Assembly: GCA_964489055.1 (NCBI GenBank)
Contig: CAZAXF010000033.1
Span: forward strand, 1 to 34,387
Length of the DNA stretch: 34,387 bases
Source: 66-474 sp964489055
GTDB lineage: Bacteria > Pseudomonadota > Gammaproteobacteria > Xanthomonadales > Rhodanobacteraceae
Reading direction: 5' to 3'
Shown here: positions 21,713 to 28,764 of the stretch, in pieces
How the letters are laid out: the number at the start of each line of letters is the position of its first letter
Position numbering within the stretch: the stretch's first letter is position 1
Notes under the pieces: model-generated
Told to the model about the DNA's origin: nothing
Databases searched by the model: none
What the model saw: only the letters and a program-made list of their open reading frames with translations
Translations under genes and position numbers: made by a program

Positions 21713-24090
21713 TGGCGACGATGCGGTCAGGGGTGGCGCTGGCACTGCGGCTGGTGGCCAGCGCGGCGTTGGTGGGCGCGGGCCTGCTCACGGCCTGGTG
21801 GATGGCCTACCCCCAGCGCGTGGCGATCTGGGCACTGCTGCTGGTGGTACTGGTGCTGGTGTGGGTGTTGCGCGGCTTGCGGAGCGCACCCGCGTCGCAC
21901 GCCAGCGCGGCACCGCCAGTACCCGACCCGGTCGACGTGGCCCTGCGCACCCGGCTGGCTTCGGCCCAGTCCGAGTTGAGTTCGCTGCGCGGGGTGCAGC
22001 GCGAACTGCTGGCTGCCAAGCAGGCGGCCGAGGCGGCGATGCTGGCCAAGAGTGAGTTCCTCGCCAGCATGAGCCATGAGATCCGCACCCCGCTGAACGG
22101 CATCCTGCCGCTGCTCGACATCGTGCTCGGCACCGACCTGACGCCTGCGCAGCGCGAATACCTGGTCACCGCCAATGCCTCGGCCAAGGAACTGCTGCGC
22201 ATCGTCGACGACATCCTCGACTACTCCAAGGCCGAAGCCGGCAAGCTCGACCTCGAATCGGTCAGCGTCAACATCCGCGAAGTGGTCGACAGCGTGAAGC
22301 GGCTGCTGGAGAAGCCTGCCGAAGCCAAGGGCCTGGCGATGCGCGCGGTGGTCGATCCCGACGTGCGTCCGGTGGTGCGCGGCGACCCGATGCGGATCCG
22401 GCAGATCCTCACCAACCTCATGGGCAACGCGATCAAGTTCACCCAGCGTGGCGGCGTGTCGGTACGGGTCAGCCGGCGCAACGACAATGACACCCAGCAC
22501 GAGCTGCTGTTTGCGGTGCGCGACACCGGCATCGGCCTGGCGCCCGACGCCGCGGCCAGGCTGTTCCAGCCGTTCACCCAGGCCGATGCTTCGGTCACGC
22601 GCCGCTACGGCGGCACGGGGCTTGGCCTGACGATCTGCAAGAAACTGGTCGACCTGATGGGCGGGCGCATCGGGGTGCGTTCGGAGCCGGGGCGCGGCTC
22701 GGTGTTCTGGTTCACCATCCCGTTCGAAAAGGCGCCCGGTGACATCCGTGGCCCGCACAAGAGCCTCGCCGGGGTGCGCACGCTGCTGCTGGCCAGTTCG
22801 CAGCGCGCACACGCCCTCCTGCCGGTCCTCGCGACGCTGGAACTGGAGACCACCCAGGCGTCGGACACCGCCACGGCCCTGTCGCGCCTGCGGCAGGCCG
22901 CCCCGCTGGGGGATTCGTTTGCCTTCAACCTGCTGGTGGTGGATGCGACCAGCGCATCGGGTGACGTACCCGGCATGTTGCGCTCGATCGTGCGCGAGCG
23001 TCAGCTCAATTCGCTGCGCCTGCTGGCGCTGGGGCTGGACAGTGCGCCCGACCCGCGTGTGGTGGTGGCTTCGGCGCGCGCCGATGACGCCGCGTTGCGG
23101 CAGGGTGTGCGCCGCACCTTCGGCATGAAGCCCACGGTGCGGGCACAACCCGTGCTGGCGGTGCCGGCAGTGCCCGCGCTTCCGACCGGCGTCGGCAAGG
23201 ACACGCAGCTCTCGGGCGTGGTGCTGCTGGTCGAAGACCACCCGGTCAACCAGAAGGTCGCGCAAAAGCTGCTGGAGCGCCTGGGGCTCGAGGTCGACCT
23301 GGCTGAAAACGGCGAGGTTGCGCTGGAAAAACTGCAAGAGCACACCTACTCGGCGGTACTGATGGACTGCCAGATGCCGGTGCTCGACGGCTACAGCGCA
23401 ACCCGCCGCCTGCGCGCAGTCGAAGGCAGCGAAGGCAAGCCGCGCACGCCGGTGATCGCGATGACCGCACATGCCATGGCCGGCGACCGCGAACGTTGCC
23501 TGCAGGCGGGGATGGACGATTACCTGGCCAAGCCGCTGGACCGCAAGCAACTGGCCCAGACGCTGGCGCGCTGGCTGAAGCGCGCCGCCGCGGACGGGGC
23601 ACCCAGGCCCGCGCCGGTGGCGGCGATGTCCCAGGCCGCGCCCGTTGCTTCCGGGCCCGCGGCTGCCACGCACGCGGCCGCCACGCACGCCACACCTGCC
23701 GCGGCGGCGCCGGCTCGGGCCGTCGCGCCGGCGGTCGCTGCGATCCCTGCGGACACCCTGGACACCACCACGCTGGTCGACCTGGAAGACATCATGGGCG
23801 ACGAACTGGTCACGCTGGTCGACGCGTACCTGCGTGACGGCGACACCCGCATGCAGAAATTGCGCGACGCCGCCGCGCGCGGCGATGCGGTCGAAGTGGG
23901 CAAGCTTGCGCACTCGTTGAAGTCGGCCAGTGCCAACCTCGGGGCGGTACCGTTGGCCAGTCGCGCGCGAAAGGTCGAGGAAGCCGCGCGCAAGGGCACC
24001 CTCGCCAACCCCGCCGACAGCGTCGCGGCGCTGGAGAAGCTGTATGCGCATGCGGTGGCGGCATTGAAACAGCGCTACAAGCGCTCGTAG
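21712..24090 (+). CDS. Hybrid sensor histidine kinase (HK-REC-REC-Hpt)
   Basis: 792 residues, with ATG overlapping the stop of the preceding gene. Two membrane helices (about 8-30 and 37-53) leave almost no periplasmic loop, so the signal may be intramembrane or cytoplasmic. A short coiled coil leads to HisKA (SMSHEIRTPLNG, H122). The ATPase domain has NLMGNAIKFTQ, DTGIGLAPDAA, FTQADASVTRRYGGTGLGL. A degenerate receiver (about 345-470) and a true receiver (about 505-625; D552 in VLMDCQMPVLDG, Lys in DYLAKPL) follow. An Ala/Pro linker leads to Hpt (H734 in LAHSLKSASANLGA). This is a full His-Asp-His-Asp relay that could pass phosphate to the receiver of the upstream partner. I did not identify it with BarA, RpfC or another named kinase. 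Confidence 0.9.
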   Translation: MATMRSGVALALRLVASAALVGAGLLTAWWMAYPQRVAIWALLLVVLVLVWVLRGLRSAPASHASAAPPVPDPVDVALRTRLASAQSELSSLRGVQRELLAAKQAAEAAMLAKSEFLASMSHEIRTPLNGILPLLDIVLGTDLTPAQREYLVTANASAKELLRIVDDILDYSKAEAGKLDLESVSVNIREVVDSVKRLLEKPAEAKGLAMRAVVDPDVRPVVRGDPMRIRQILTNLMGNAIKFTQRGGVSVRVSRRNDNDTQHELLFAVRDTGIGLAPDAAARLFQPFTQADASVTRRYGGTGLGLTICKKLVDLMGGRIGVRSEPGRGSVFWFTIPFEKAPGDIRGPHKSLAGVRTLLLASSQRAHALLPVLATLELETTQASDTATALSRLRQAAPLGDSFAFNLLVVDATSASGDVPGMLRSIVRERQLNSLRLLALGLDSAPDPRVVVASARADDAALRQGVRRTFGMKPTVRAQPVLAVPAVPALPTGVGKDTQLSGVVLLVEDHPVNQKVAQKLLERLGLEVDLAENGEVALEKLQEHTYSAVLMDCQMPVLDGYSATRRLRAVEGSEGKPRTPVIAMTAHAMAGDRERCLQAGMDDYLAKPLDRKQLAQTLARWLKRAAADGAPRPAPVAAMSQAAPVASGPAAATHAAATHATPAAAAPARAVAPAVAAIPADTLDTTTLVDLEDIMGDELVTLVDAYLRDGDTRMQKLRDAAARGDAVEVGKLAHSLKSASANLGAVPLASRARKVEEAARKGTLANPADSVAALEKLYAHAVAALKQRYKRS

Positions 24091-24162
24091 TCGATCCGGC
24101 AGGCGCCAGCGTTCCGCGCGCCGATCCAGGGCATCGGCATCGACGAAGCAAACCCCGACGAG

Positions 24163-24176
24163 CCCGTCATGACGGG
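24163..24176. repeat. Palindrome between convergent genes
   Basis: CCCGTCATGACGGG is a perfect 14-bp palindrome in the 131-bp gap between the hybrid kinase (plus) and a membrane protein gene (minus). It has no adjoining T run on either side, so a terminator role is possible but weakly supported. Confidence 0.3.
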
Positions 24177-24221
24177 TGGAGCCAACCGGCCCGCCCGTGG
24201 TTCCGCCGTGCCGGCGCTGTC

Positions 24222-24761
24222 TTATCGGTGAAACTCCGCCGCGATGGGTGCAGACAGCAGCCTGCTGGCGATCCAGCCGAACAGCACGCTGAAACCAAGC
24301 GCGAAAAGCACGCTCGCCACGCCGACCACAATGAAGAAGGTTTCGAAGTCGGGACCACCGTGGGCCGCTGCATCGGCGAATTGTGCGTGCATCGACGAAA
24401 ACATGAAGAACTGGAGTGCCAGTCCGCCAAGCTGCCAGGCAATCGCCAGCACCATCAGCGCGACGAAGACCAGGCGCGCCCAGTTCCAGCGCCTGAGCAG
24501 CCCGATCGAGCTGACCAGCATGGCGACCGAAACCACCAGGGCGGTCACGAAGATGAGTTGGAAGTGGCCGAAGACGAATGCAGCGATCGGCGGCGCGCCT
24601 GATGGCGTCGATTGCAGGAGCTGGCTGAACTCCGGGCCGCGGAACAGCGTCTGGGCCACGATGTTCTGCAGGATCGAACTCAGCGTGGCGAAGGCGGACA
24701 GCGCGATGAAGATCCACGCCAGGACCGTCACGAACGTGGAGCGTTGCACGTTTGCCGACAT
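24222..24761 (-). CDS. Hypothetical four-helix membrane protein
   Basis: 179 residues with four likely membrane helices: about 8-30 (FVTVLAWIFIALSAFATLSSI), 57-85 (AAFVFGHFQLIFVTALVVSVAM and following), 94-117 (WARLVFVALMVLAIAWQLGGLALQF) and 141-168 (ETFFIVVGVASVLFALGFSVLFGWI). Short charged loops lie between them and there is no catalytic motif. No strong ribosome binding site precedes the ATG at 24761. It is separated from bfr by 70 bp and points in the same direction, so cotranscription downstream of bfr is possible. I do not recognise a family name and no function is proposed. Confidence 0.75.
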   Translation of the reverse strand: MSANVQRSTFVTVLAWIFIALSAFATLSSILQNIVAQTLFRGPEFSQLLQSTPSGAPPIAAFVFGHFQLIFVTALVVSVAMLVSSIGLLRRWNWARLVFVALMVLAIAWQLGGLALQFFMFSSMHAQFADAAAHGGPDFETFFIVVGVASVLFALGFSVLFGWIASRLLSAPIAAEFHR

Positions 24762-24831
24762 GACCGACTGCCCCTCGCGCGGCGACCTGGACCGGAAGGA
24801 CGCCCGATCCCGGTCGTCGCGTCGCGAAATG

Positions 24832-25302
24832 TCAGCTGCGGATATGCGTTTGCAGGTAGTTCTCCAGCCCCACCTGCCCGATCAGGCCGAGCTGGGTTTC
24901 CAGCCAGTCGATGTGTTCTTCTTCCGAACGCATGATGTCGGCGAAAAGATCGCGGCTGGGGAAGTCGCCGATGCTCTCGCAGTACGCGATGGCCGCCTGC
25001 AGGTCCGGCAGCGCCTGGCGTTCGAGCTTCAGGTCGCACTCGATGCATTCCCTGGGCGTCTGCCCGACCAGCAGCTTGCCAAGCTTCTGCAGGTTGGGCA
25101 GCCCTTCCAGGAACAGGATGCGTTCGATCAGGCGGTCGGCGTGCTTCATCTCGTCGATCGACTCGGCGCGCTCGTGTTCGGCCAGTTCCTGGTAGCCCCA
25201 GTTGTCGTACATCCGGTAGTGCAGGAAATACTGGTTGATCGCGATCAGTTCGTTGCCCAGCGCCTTGTTGAGGTGCTCGATGGCCTTGGCATCACCTTGC
25301 AT
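24832..25302 (-). CDS. bfr: Bacterioferritin
   Basis: 156 residues, colinear with E. coli Bfr (158). It forms a 24-subunit iron-storage shell with heme at two-fold interfaces. The start MQGDAKAIEHLNKALGNELIAINQYFLHYRM is the family's N-terminus, so the ATG at 25302 is preferred over one 11 codons upstream. Ferroxidase ligands E18, E51 and H54 and the heme ligand M52 are in ESIDEMKHAD. EEEHIDWLETQLGLI supplies the C-terminal pair. GGGAG lies seven bases before the ATG. bfd lies upstream in the same direction, with 110 bp between, including a separate -10 box. Confidence 0.95.
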   Translation of the reverse strand: MQGDAKAIEHLNKALGNELIAINQYFLHYRMYDNWGYQELAEHERAESIDEMKHADRLIERILFLEGLPNLQKLGKLLVGQTPRECIECDLKLERQALPDLQAAIAYCESIGDFPSRDLFADIMRSEEEHIDWLETQLGLIGQVGLENYLQTHIRS

Positions 25303-25352
25303 CGTGGACTCCCTTGTTCGGAACGGCGCGCGCATGCCGCGCGATGCGCACG

Positions 25353-25358
25353 ACTATA
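25353..25358 (-). promoter_or_regulatory. -10 box for bfr
   Basis: TATAGT on the minus strand (25358-25353) lies about 50 bases before the bfr ATG, inside the 110-bp gap after bfd. It implies that bfr can be transcribed independently of bfd. The -35 region (CGGCAT) is poor. Confidence 0.4.
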
Positions 25359-25412
25359 ACGCCGGGTGCGCGCGCATGCCGGAGTGATTATCGATTGCAG
25401 GTGTGTGCCAAG

Positions 25413-25613
25413 CTAGGCCGCAGCGGGCAGGGCGGCGGCGCGATCGTCGGATTCGACGGCGGCCTCGACCAGTTCGCGTGCTTCGAGCTCACAGCAGCCG
25501 CAGCAGGTGGTGCAGCCGGTGCATGCCTGCACGTCCTCGAACGTGCGTGCACCGCCCGCCACCGCGTGGCGGATGTCCTGGTCGGAAACGGCTTGGCAAA
25601 CGCAGACGTACAT
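25413..25613 (-). CDS. bfd: Bacterioferritin-associated ferredoxin
   Basis: 66 residues. Bfd carries a [2Fe-2S] cluster and passes electrons to bacterioferritin to release stored iron. The N-terminus MYVCVCQAVSDQDIRHAV contains the first CxC, and TGCTTCCGCC supplies the second Cys pair (C-x-x-C type). The E. coli protein has 64 residues. It lies directly upstream of bfr in the same direction. A Fur-like box overlaps its promoter. After the last Cys the chain has an Ala-rich tail (VEAAVESDDRAAALPAAA). Confidence 0.93.
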   Translation of the reverse strand: MYVCVCQAVSDQDIRHAVAGGARTFEDVQACTGCTTCCGCCELEARELVEAAVESDDRAAALPAAA

Positions 25614-25636
25614 GGCGGATCCTCGGTTGGCCGCCA

Positions 25637-25665
25637 TTGGAATACGAATGCGAATGATTGTCAAG
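25637..25665 (-). promoter_or_regulatory. bfd promoter with overlapping Fur-like box
   Basis: On the minus strand, TTGACA (25665-25660) is a perfect -35 element, 17 bp from TCCAAT (25642-25637), a weaker -10. The plus-strand sequence GAATAC-GAATGC-GAATGA-TTGTCA (25641-25664) has repeated GAATnn units ending in an inverted TTGTCA, which resembles a Fur box. A repressor bound there would cover the whole promoter. Confidence 0.6.
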
Positions 25666-25749
25666 TAGGTTTGTAATGCGCCGGGAGTCTGTCCCGAACC
25701 CGATCCGCGATTGCCGGGGTGAGCATCGGCAGAGCCTATGGGCCGACGG

Positions 25750-25885
25750 CTGGCTGCGGGAAACACCGGGGAATCCAGTGACTTCCCGGCAACGCGTCGC
25801 CGCGCAGACACACTGGATCCCGGATGTCGCTCGGGGACTGCGTTTGCAGAGCCTGCCCCGGGCTTGATCCGGGGAATGCAAACGC
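25750..25885. repeat. Nested palindromes between bfd and rppH
   Basis: GCGTTTGCA (25840-25848) and TGCAAACGC (25877-25885) form a perfect 9-bp outer stem around CCCCGG / CCGGGG (25856-25874). The inner motif matches the repeat core at 3721-3739. To the left, CCGGGGAATCCAGTG (from about 25768) and CACTGGATCCCGG (to about 25822) are a second imperfect inverted pair. No gene was found in 25666-25964. Confidence 0.7.
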
Positions 25886-25964
25886 GAACGCCGAAGGCGG
25901 CGCGCAGCGCGAGCGCCATCGATGGCGCGGGTAATCCAAGATGGCGAGCGAAATCAGGGACCCA

Positions 25965-26495
25965 TCAGGCCGGGGTCGGCCGTCCGTTGCGGCGCCCGGG
26001 CGCCACGCCGATCTCCACCGAGCATGCCGCCTCGACCAGCGGCGCGAAATGGCGCAACGCGCGCCGGTACACCTCGCGCTTGAAATCGACCACGTGCTCG
26101 GCCGGATACCAGAAATCCACCCAGCGCCAGATGTCGAACTCCGGCGAGACGTGTGCATCCAGCCGCACGCTTTCCTCGTCCAGCAGCCTGAGCAGGAACC
26201 AGACCTGCTTCTGGCCGATGCACAGTGGCCGCTGCCCGCGCCGCAGGTAGCGCTGCGGCAGGCGATAGCGCAGCCAGCCGTGGGTGGACCCGAGGACCTC
26301 CACCTGGTCGGCACGCAGGCCGGTTTCTTCTTCCAGTTCGCGGTACATCGCCTCGTCGGGCGTTTCGTCGGTGTTCATGCCGCCCTGCGGAAACTGCCAT
26401 CCATCGCGTTGCACACGGCGCGCCCAGAACACCTGGCCGCGCGGGTTCAGCAACACGATGCCCACATTCAGGCGGTAGCCGTCCACGTCGATCAT
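25965..26495 (-). CDS. rppH: RNA pyrophosphohydrolase RppH
   Basis: 176 residues, normal for RppH. It removes pyrophosphate from the 5' end of mRNA, which starts RNase E-dependent decay. It begins MIDVDGYRLNVGIVLLNPRGQVFWARR, the typical N-terminus. The Nudix box (G38 to L60: GGMNTDETPDEAMYRELEEETGL) fits G-x5-E-x7-R-E-U-x-E-E-x-G-U exactly. WLRYRLP and WRWVDFWYPAEHVVDFKREVYRRAL follow. It points away from the DUF6776-like gene, with 101 bp between their starts. A short Pro/Ala/Arg-rich tail extends past the domain. Confidence 0.95.
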   Translation of the reverse strand: MIDVDGYRLNVGIVLLNPRGQVFWARRVQRDGWQFPQGGMNTDETPDEAMYRELEEETGLRADQVEVLGSTHGWLRYRLPQRYLRRGQRPLCIGQKQVWFLLRLLDEESVRLDAHVSPEFDIWRWVDFWYPAEHVVDFKREVYRRALRHFAPLVEAACSVEIGVAPGRRNGRPTPA

Positions 26496-26541
26496 GGACC
26501 CGATTCAAGCACAGCCGGCAAAGCCGCGGCAAGCCCGCGGG

Positions 26542-26570
26542 TTGCGCATCGGCGCGCGCGTGGTTATAAG
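26542..26570 (+). promoter_or_regulatory. Promoter for the DUF6776-like gene
   Basis: TTGCGC (26542-26547) and TATAAG (26565-26570) are separated by exactly 17 bp. Start would be near 26577, giving a leader of about 20 nt. Confidence 0.6.
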
Positions 26571-26596
26571 CGGCGGGATCACTTTCGGCTTCGTGC

Positions 26597-27334
26597 ATGC
26601 CTTCGACCATCTTCCACCACTGGTTCGACCAGTTCCACGCCCTGCCTGAAAAGCGTCGTCGCTGGATCATCGCGTTGCTGGCCGCGCTGGCGGTGGCGGC
26701 CGCCTTCGCGCTTGGCATCGCGGTTGGTCGCGGGCTGGGCTGGCCCAACGGACTGGCCAGGCGGGCGCACACCCTGGCGGCCAGCAACACCGCGTTGCAG
26801 GGTCGGGTGCAGAGCCTCGAGCAGCAGCAGAAGACCTCCGCCACGGCACTGGCCGGATTGCGCGAGACGCTGGCCAGCCGCGACAGCGAACTGCAGAAGC
26901 TCAAGCGCCAGCAGACGCTGTATGCCAAGCTCATCGGACTCGATGGCGGGCGCTCGGGACTGGGCGTGCACAGCATCGCGCTGTCGCCGGTACGTGGCAC
27001 GACGGCGTGGAACTTCGTCGCCACGCTGGTCAACACCGCGGAAAACGCCGATTCCGCACGCGGGACGCTGACGTTGTCGGTCGAGGGCGTGCGCGGCGGA
27101 AAGCTGGTGACCCTGGGCTGGCCGGACCTGGCCGGCGCGAACGCCACGCACGGCGTGCCTTATGCGTTCAAGTTCTTCCAACAGGTGAACGGCTCGTTCA
27201 TGCTGCCCAAGGGCCTGGTGCCGAACCGGATCACGATCACGCTGCACCAGAAGCACGGCAGCGACGTCACGCGAACGGTGGGCTGGGAGGCGGCCACGAC
27301 CGGCGCGCACGGAATCGCCGCGAAGACGCCTTGA
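26597..27334 (+). CDS. DUF6776-type single-pass coiled-coil protein
   Basis: 245 residues. A short cytoplasmic N-terminus (about 1-20) precedes one membrane helix (about 23-45: WIIALLAALAVAAAFALGIAVG). A coiled coil of about 45 residues (ASNTALQGRVQSLEQQQKTS... LASRDSELQKLKRQQ) and a beta-rich C-terminal domain (about 115-235: WNFVATLVNTAENADSARGTLTLSVEGVRGGKLVTLGW) follow. The order membrane helix, coiled coil, beta domain matches DUF6776 proteins, often encoded directly before erpA in gammaproteobacteria. No catalytic residues stand out. The protein would face the periplasm. Promoter at 26542-26570; erpA follows after 44 bp. Function is unknown. Confidence 0.75.
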   Translation: MPSTIFHHWFDQFHALPEKRRRWIIALLAALAVAAAFALGIAVGRGLGWPNGLARRAHTLAASNTALQGRVQSLEQQQKTSATALAGLRETLASRDSELQKLKRQQTLYAKLIGLDGGRSGLGVHSIALSPVRGTTAWNFVATLVNTAENADSARGTLTLSVEGVRGGKLVTLGWPDLAGANATHGVPYAFKFFQQVNGSFMLPKGLVPNRITITLHQKHGSDVTRTVGWEAATTGAHGIAAKTP

Positions 27335-27378
27335 TCGGGGTGCGCCGAGCCTCCATCATGGATGCGGAGGTGCCACCC

Positions 27379-27726
27379 ATGGATACCGTTGCTGCCCAAC
27401 CCGGACTGAAAATCACCGCTGCCGCGTGGTCGCGCGTGCAGCAACTGATGCGCGAACAGGACAAGCCCGCGATGAAGATGCGCGTGTCGGTCGAAGGTGG
27501 CGGCTGTTCCGGCTTCCAGTACGACTTCCGCTTCGAGGAAGCCCCCGACGCGGACGACTTCGTGCTTGACCGCGATGGTGCCGAGTTGCTGGTCGATCCG
27601 CTGAGCATGCAGTACCTGGAAGGCGCCGAACTCGACTGCGTGGAGGAACTGGCCGGCACGCGCTTCGTGATCCGCAATCCCAATGCCAGGACCACCTGCG
27701 GCTGCGGGAGTTCGTTCACTGCGTGA
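27379..27726 (+). CDS. erpA: Iron-sulfur cluster insertion protein ErpA
   Basis: 115 residues, an A-type carrier that hands Fe-S clusters to apoproteins, including isoprenoid synthesis enzymes. The three cysteine ligands are C43 in GGGCSGFQYDF and C107 and C109 in TTCGCGSSFTA at the C-terminus. A GGAGG at 27366-27370 lies eight bases before the ATG at 27379. An earlier in-frame ATG (27358) would add seven residues but has no ribosome binding site. Cotranscription with the upstream DUF6776-type gene is probable. A hairpin, CCCGGCG-GCGT-CGCCGGG, lies 23-40 bp after the stop. Confidence 0.95.
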   Translation: MDTVAAQPGLKITAAAWSRVQQLMREQDKPAMKMRVSVEGGGCSGFQYDFRFEEAPDADDFVLDRDGAELLVDPLSMQYLEGAELDCVEELAGTRFVIRNPNARTTCGCGSSFTA

Positions 27727-27748
27727 ACGCCAGCGCGCATGCGGGATT

Positions 27749-27766
27749 CCCGGCGGCGTCGCCGGG
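27749..27766. repeat. Hairpin between erpA and nudC
   Basis: CCCGGCG / CGCCGGG is a perfect 7-bp stem with a GCGT loop. Outside it are GGATTCC and GGAATCC in inverted orientation (about 27744 and 27786), as in the other intergenic repeats here. No T run follows, so it may only weaken readthrough into nudC. Confidence 0.4.
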
Positions 27767-27796
27767 TGTCGCGTGTCGCCACCGTGGAATCCAGGC

Positions 27797-28720
27797 ATGA
27801 GCTCGGCCGAACGCACCCGACACAACGCCTTCGCGGCCGTGCCGCTCGATCGCTGCGGCGAGTACCGCGCCGACCCGGCCTGGCTGGCGGACCAGCGCCG
27901 CGCCGCATCGGCGCGCTTCCTTGCCCTGGACGCCGACGATCGCGCGCCGGTGCGTGATGGTCGCCTGCACTGGCTCGATCCCGCGGCGATCGCCCCCGAT
28001 ACCGCGGCGAACTTCCTGGGCAAGGCGGGCACCACGCCGATCTTCGCGCTGCGCGCACCGGTCGCGCACGCGCGCGTGCCCGCTTCCAGATGGCTCGACC
28101 TGCGCGCGGCGGCCGAGGTGCTGGACACGGCGGAGGCCGGCCTGTTCGCCTACGCCCGTGCGCTGGCCAATTGGCAGGATGCCACCCGCCACTGCGCGTA
28201 CTGCGGTTCCACGTTGACCCTGGTCGAGGGCGGCCATCGCGCCCGCTGCGACGGCTGCGGCCGGCTGCATTTTCCGCGTACCGACGCCGCGATCATCGTG
28301 GTGGTGGAACACGGCGACGCCTGTCTGCTGGGTCGCCAGGCGACGTGGGACGCGGGTCGCTACTCGACCCTGGCCGGTTTCGTCGAACCCGGCGAAGCGC
28401 TGGCCGACGCGGTGCGCCGCGAGGTACGCGAGGAAACCGGGATCCAGGTACTCGACTGCGATTTTCATTCCTCGCAGCCCTGGCCGTTTCCGGCCTCGCT
28501 GATGCTGGGATTCACCGCGCGTGCGGCGGGCCGCGTGATCACGCTGGCCGATGGCGAACTTGAGGACGCACGCTGGTTCACCGCCGCCGACATCGCCGAC
28601 GGGCTGCGCCAAGGGTCGCTGCGCCTTTCCACGCCATTGTCGATTTCCTGGCGCCTGATCGAGCACTGGCTGCGCACGCGTGCCGGCGTGGAGCTTGCCG
28701 CGCTGCCGCACGGCCCGTGA
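27797..28720 (+). CDS. nudC: NAD+ diphosphatase NudC
   Basis: 307 residues. NudC hydrolyses NAD(H) to NMN(H) and AMP and can remove NAD caps from RNA. A zinc ribbon is visible as HCAYCGSTLTLVEGGHRARCDGCGRLHFPR (about 132-160). The Nudix box is GFVEPGEALADAVRREVREETGI (about 195-217), and SQPWPFPASLMLGF (about 228-241) is the family-specific signature that distinguishes NudC from other Nudix enzymes. The ATG at 27797 is chosen because the zinc ribbon and Nudix fold are complete from there. It has no clear ribosome binding site. Cotranscription with erpA is uncertain because of the hairpin between them. Confidence 0.95.
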   Translation: MSSAERTRHNAFAAVPLDRCGEYRADPAWLADQRRAASARFLALDADDRAPVRDGRLHWLDPAAIAPDTAANFLGKAGTTPIFALRAPVAHARVPASRWLDLRAAAEVLDTAEAGLFAYARALANWQDATRHCAYCGSTLTLVEGGHRARCDGCGRLHFPRTDAAIIVVVEHGDACLLGRQATWDAGRYSTLAGFVEPGEALADAVRREVREETGIQVLDCDFHSSQPWPFPASLMLGFTARAAGRVITLADGELEDARWFTAADIADGLRQGSLRLSTPLSISWRLIEHWLRTRAGVELAALPHGP

Positions 28721-28730
28721 TCGCCGCCGT

Positions 28731-28736
28731 TACACT
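28731..28736 (+). promoter_or_regulatory. -10 box for the AmpE-like gene
   Basis: TACACT at 28731-28736 lies 11 bases after the nudC stop codon and would start transcription near 28743, about 22 bases before the ATG at 28765. The -35 region is not recognisable. Confidence 0.45.
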
Positions 28737-28764
28737 CGCTGCGAATCCACTGGATTGATTGCGA

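Noticed and set aside
21712..24090. RpfC, the DSF sensor of xanthomonads
   Set aside because: RpfC has more membrane segments, one receiver, and lies by rpfF/rpfG. This protein has two helices, a degenerate receiver plus a true one, and a different partner.
21727..24717. A 996-codon minus-strand open frame opposite the hybrid kinase
   Set aside because: It is His/Arg/Gly/Gln-rich and low in complexity, with no motif. The plus strand encodes an intact kinase with receiver and Hpt domains.
27335..27378. An upstream start for erpA at 27358
   Set aside because: The downstream ATG at 27379 has a GGAGG at eight bases; the upstream one has none and adds residues absent from typical ErpA.
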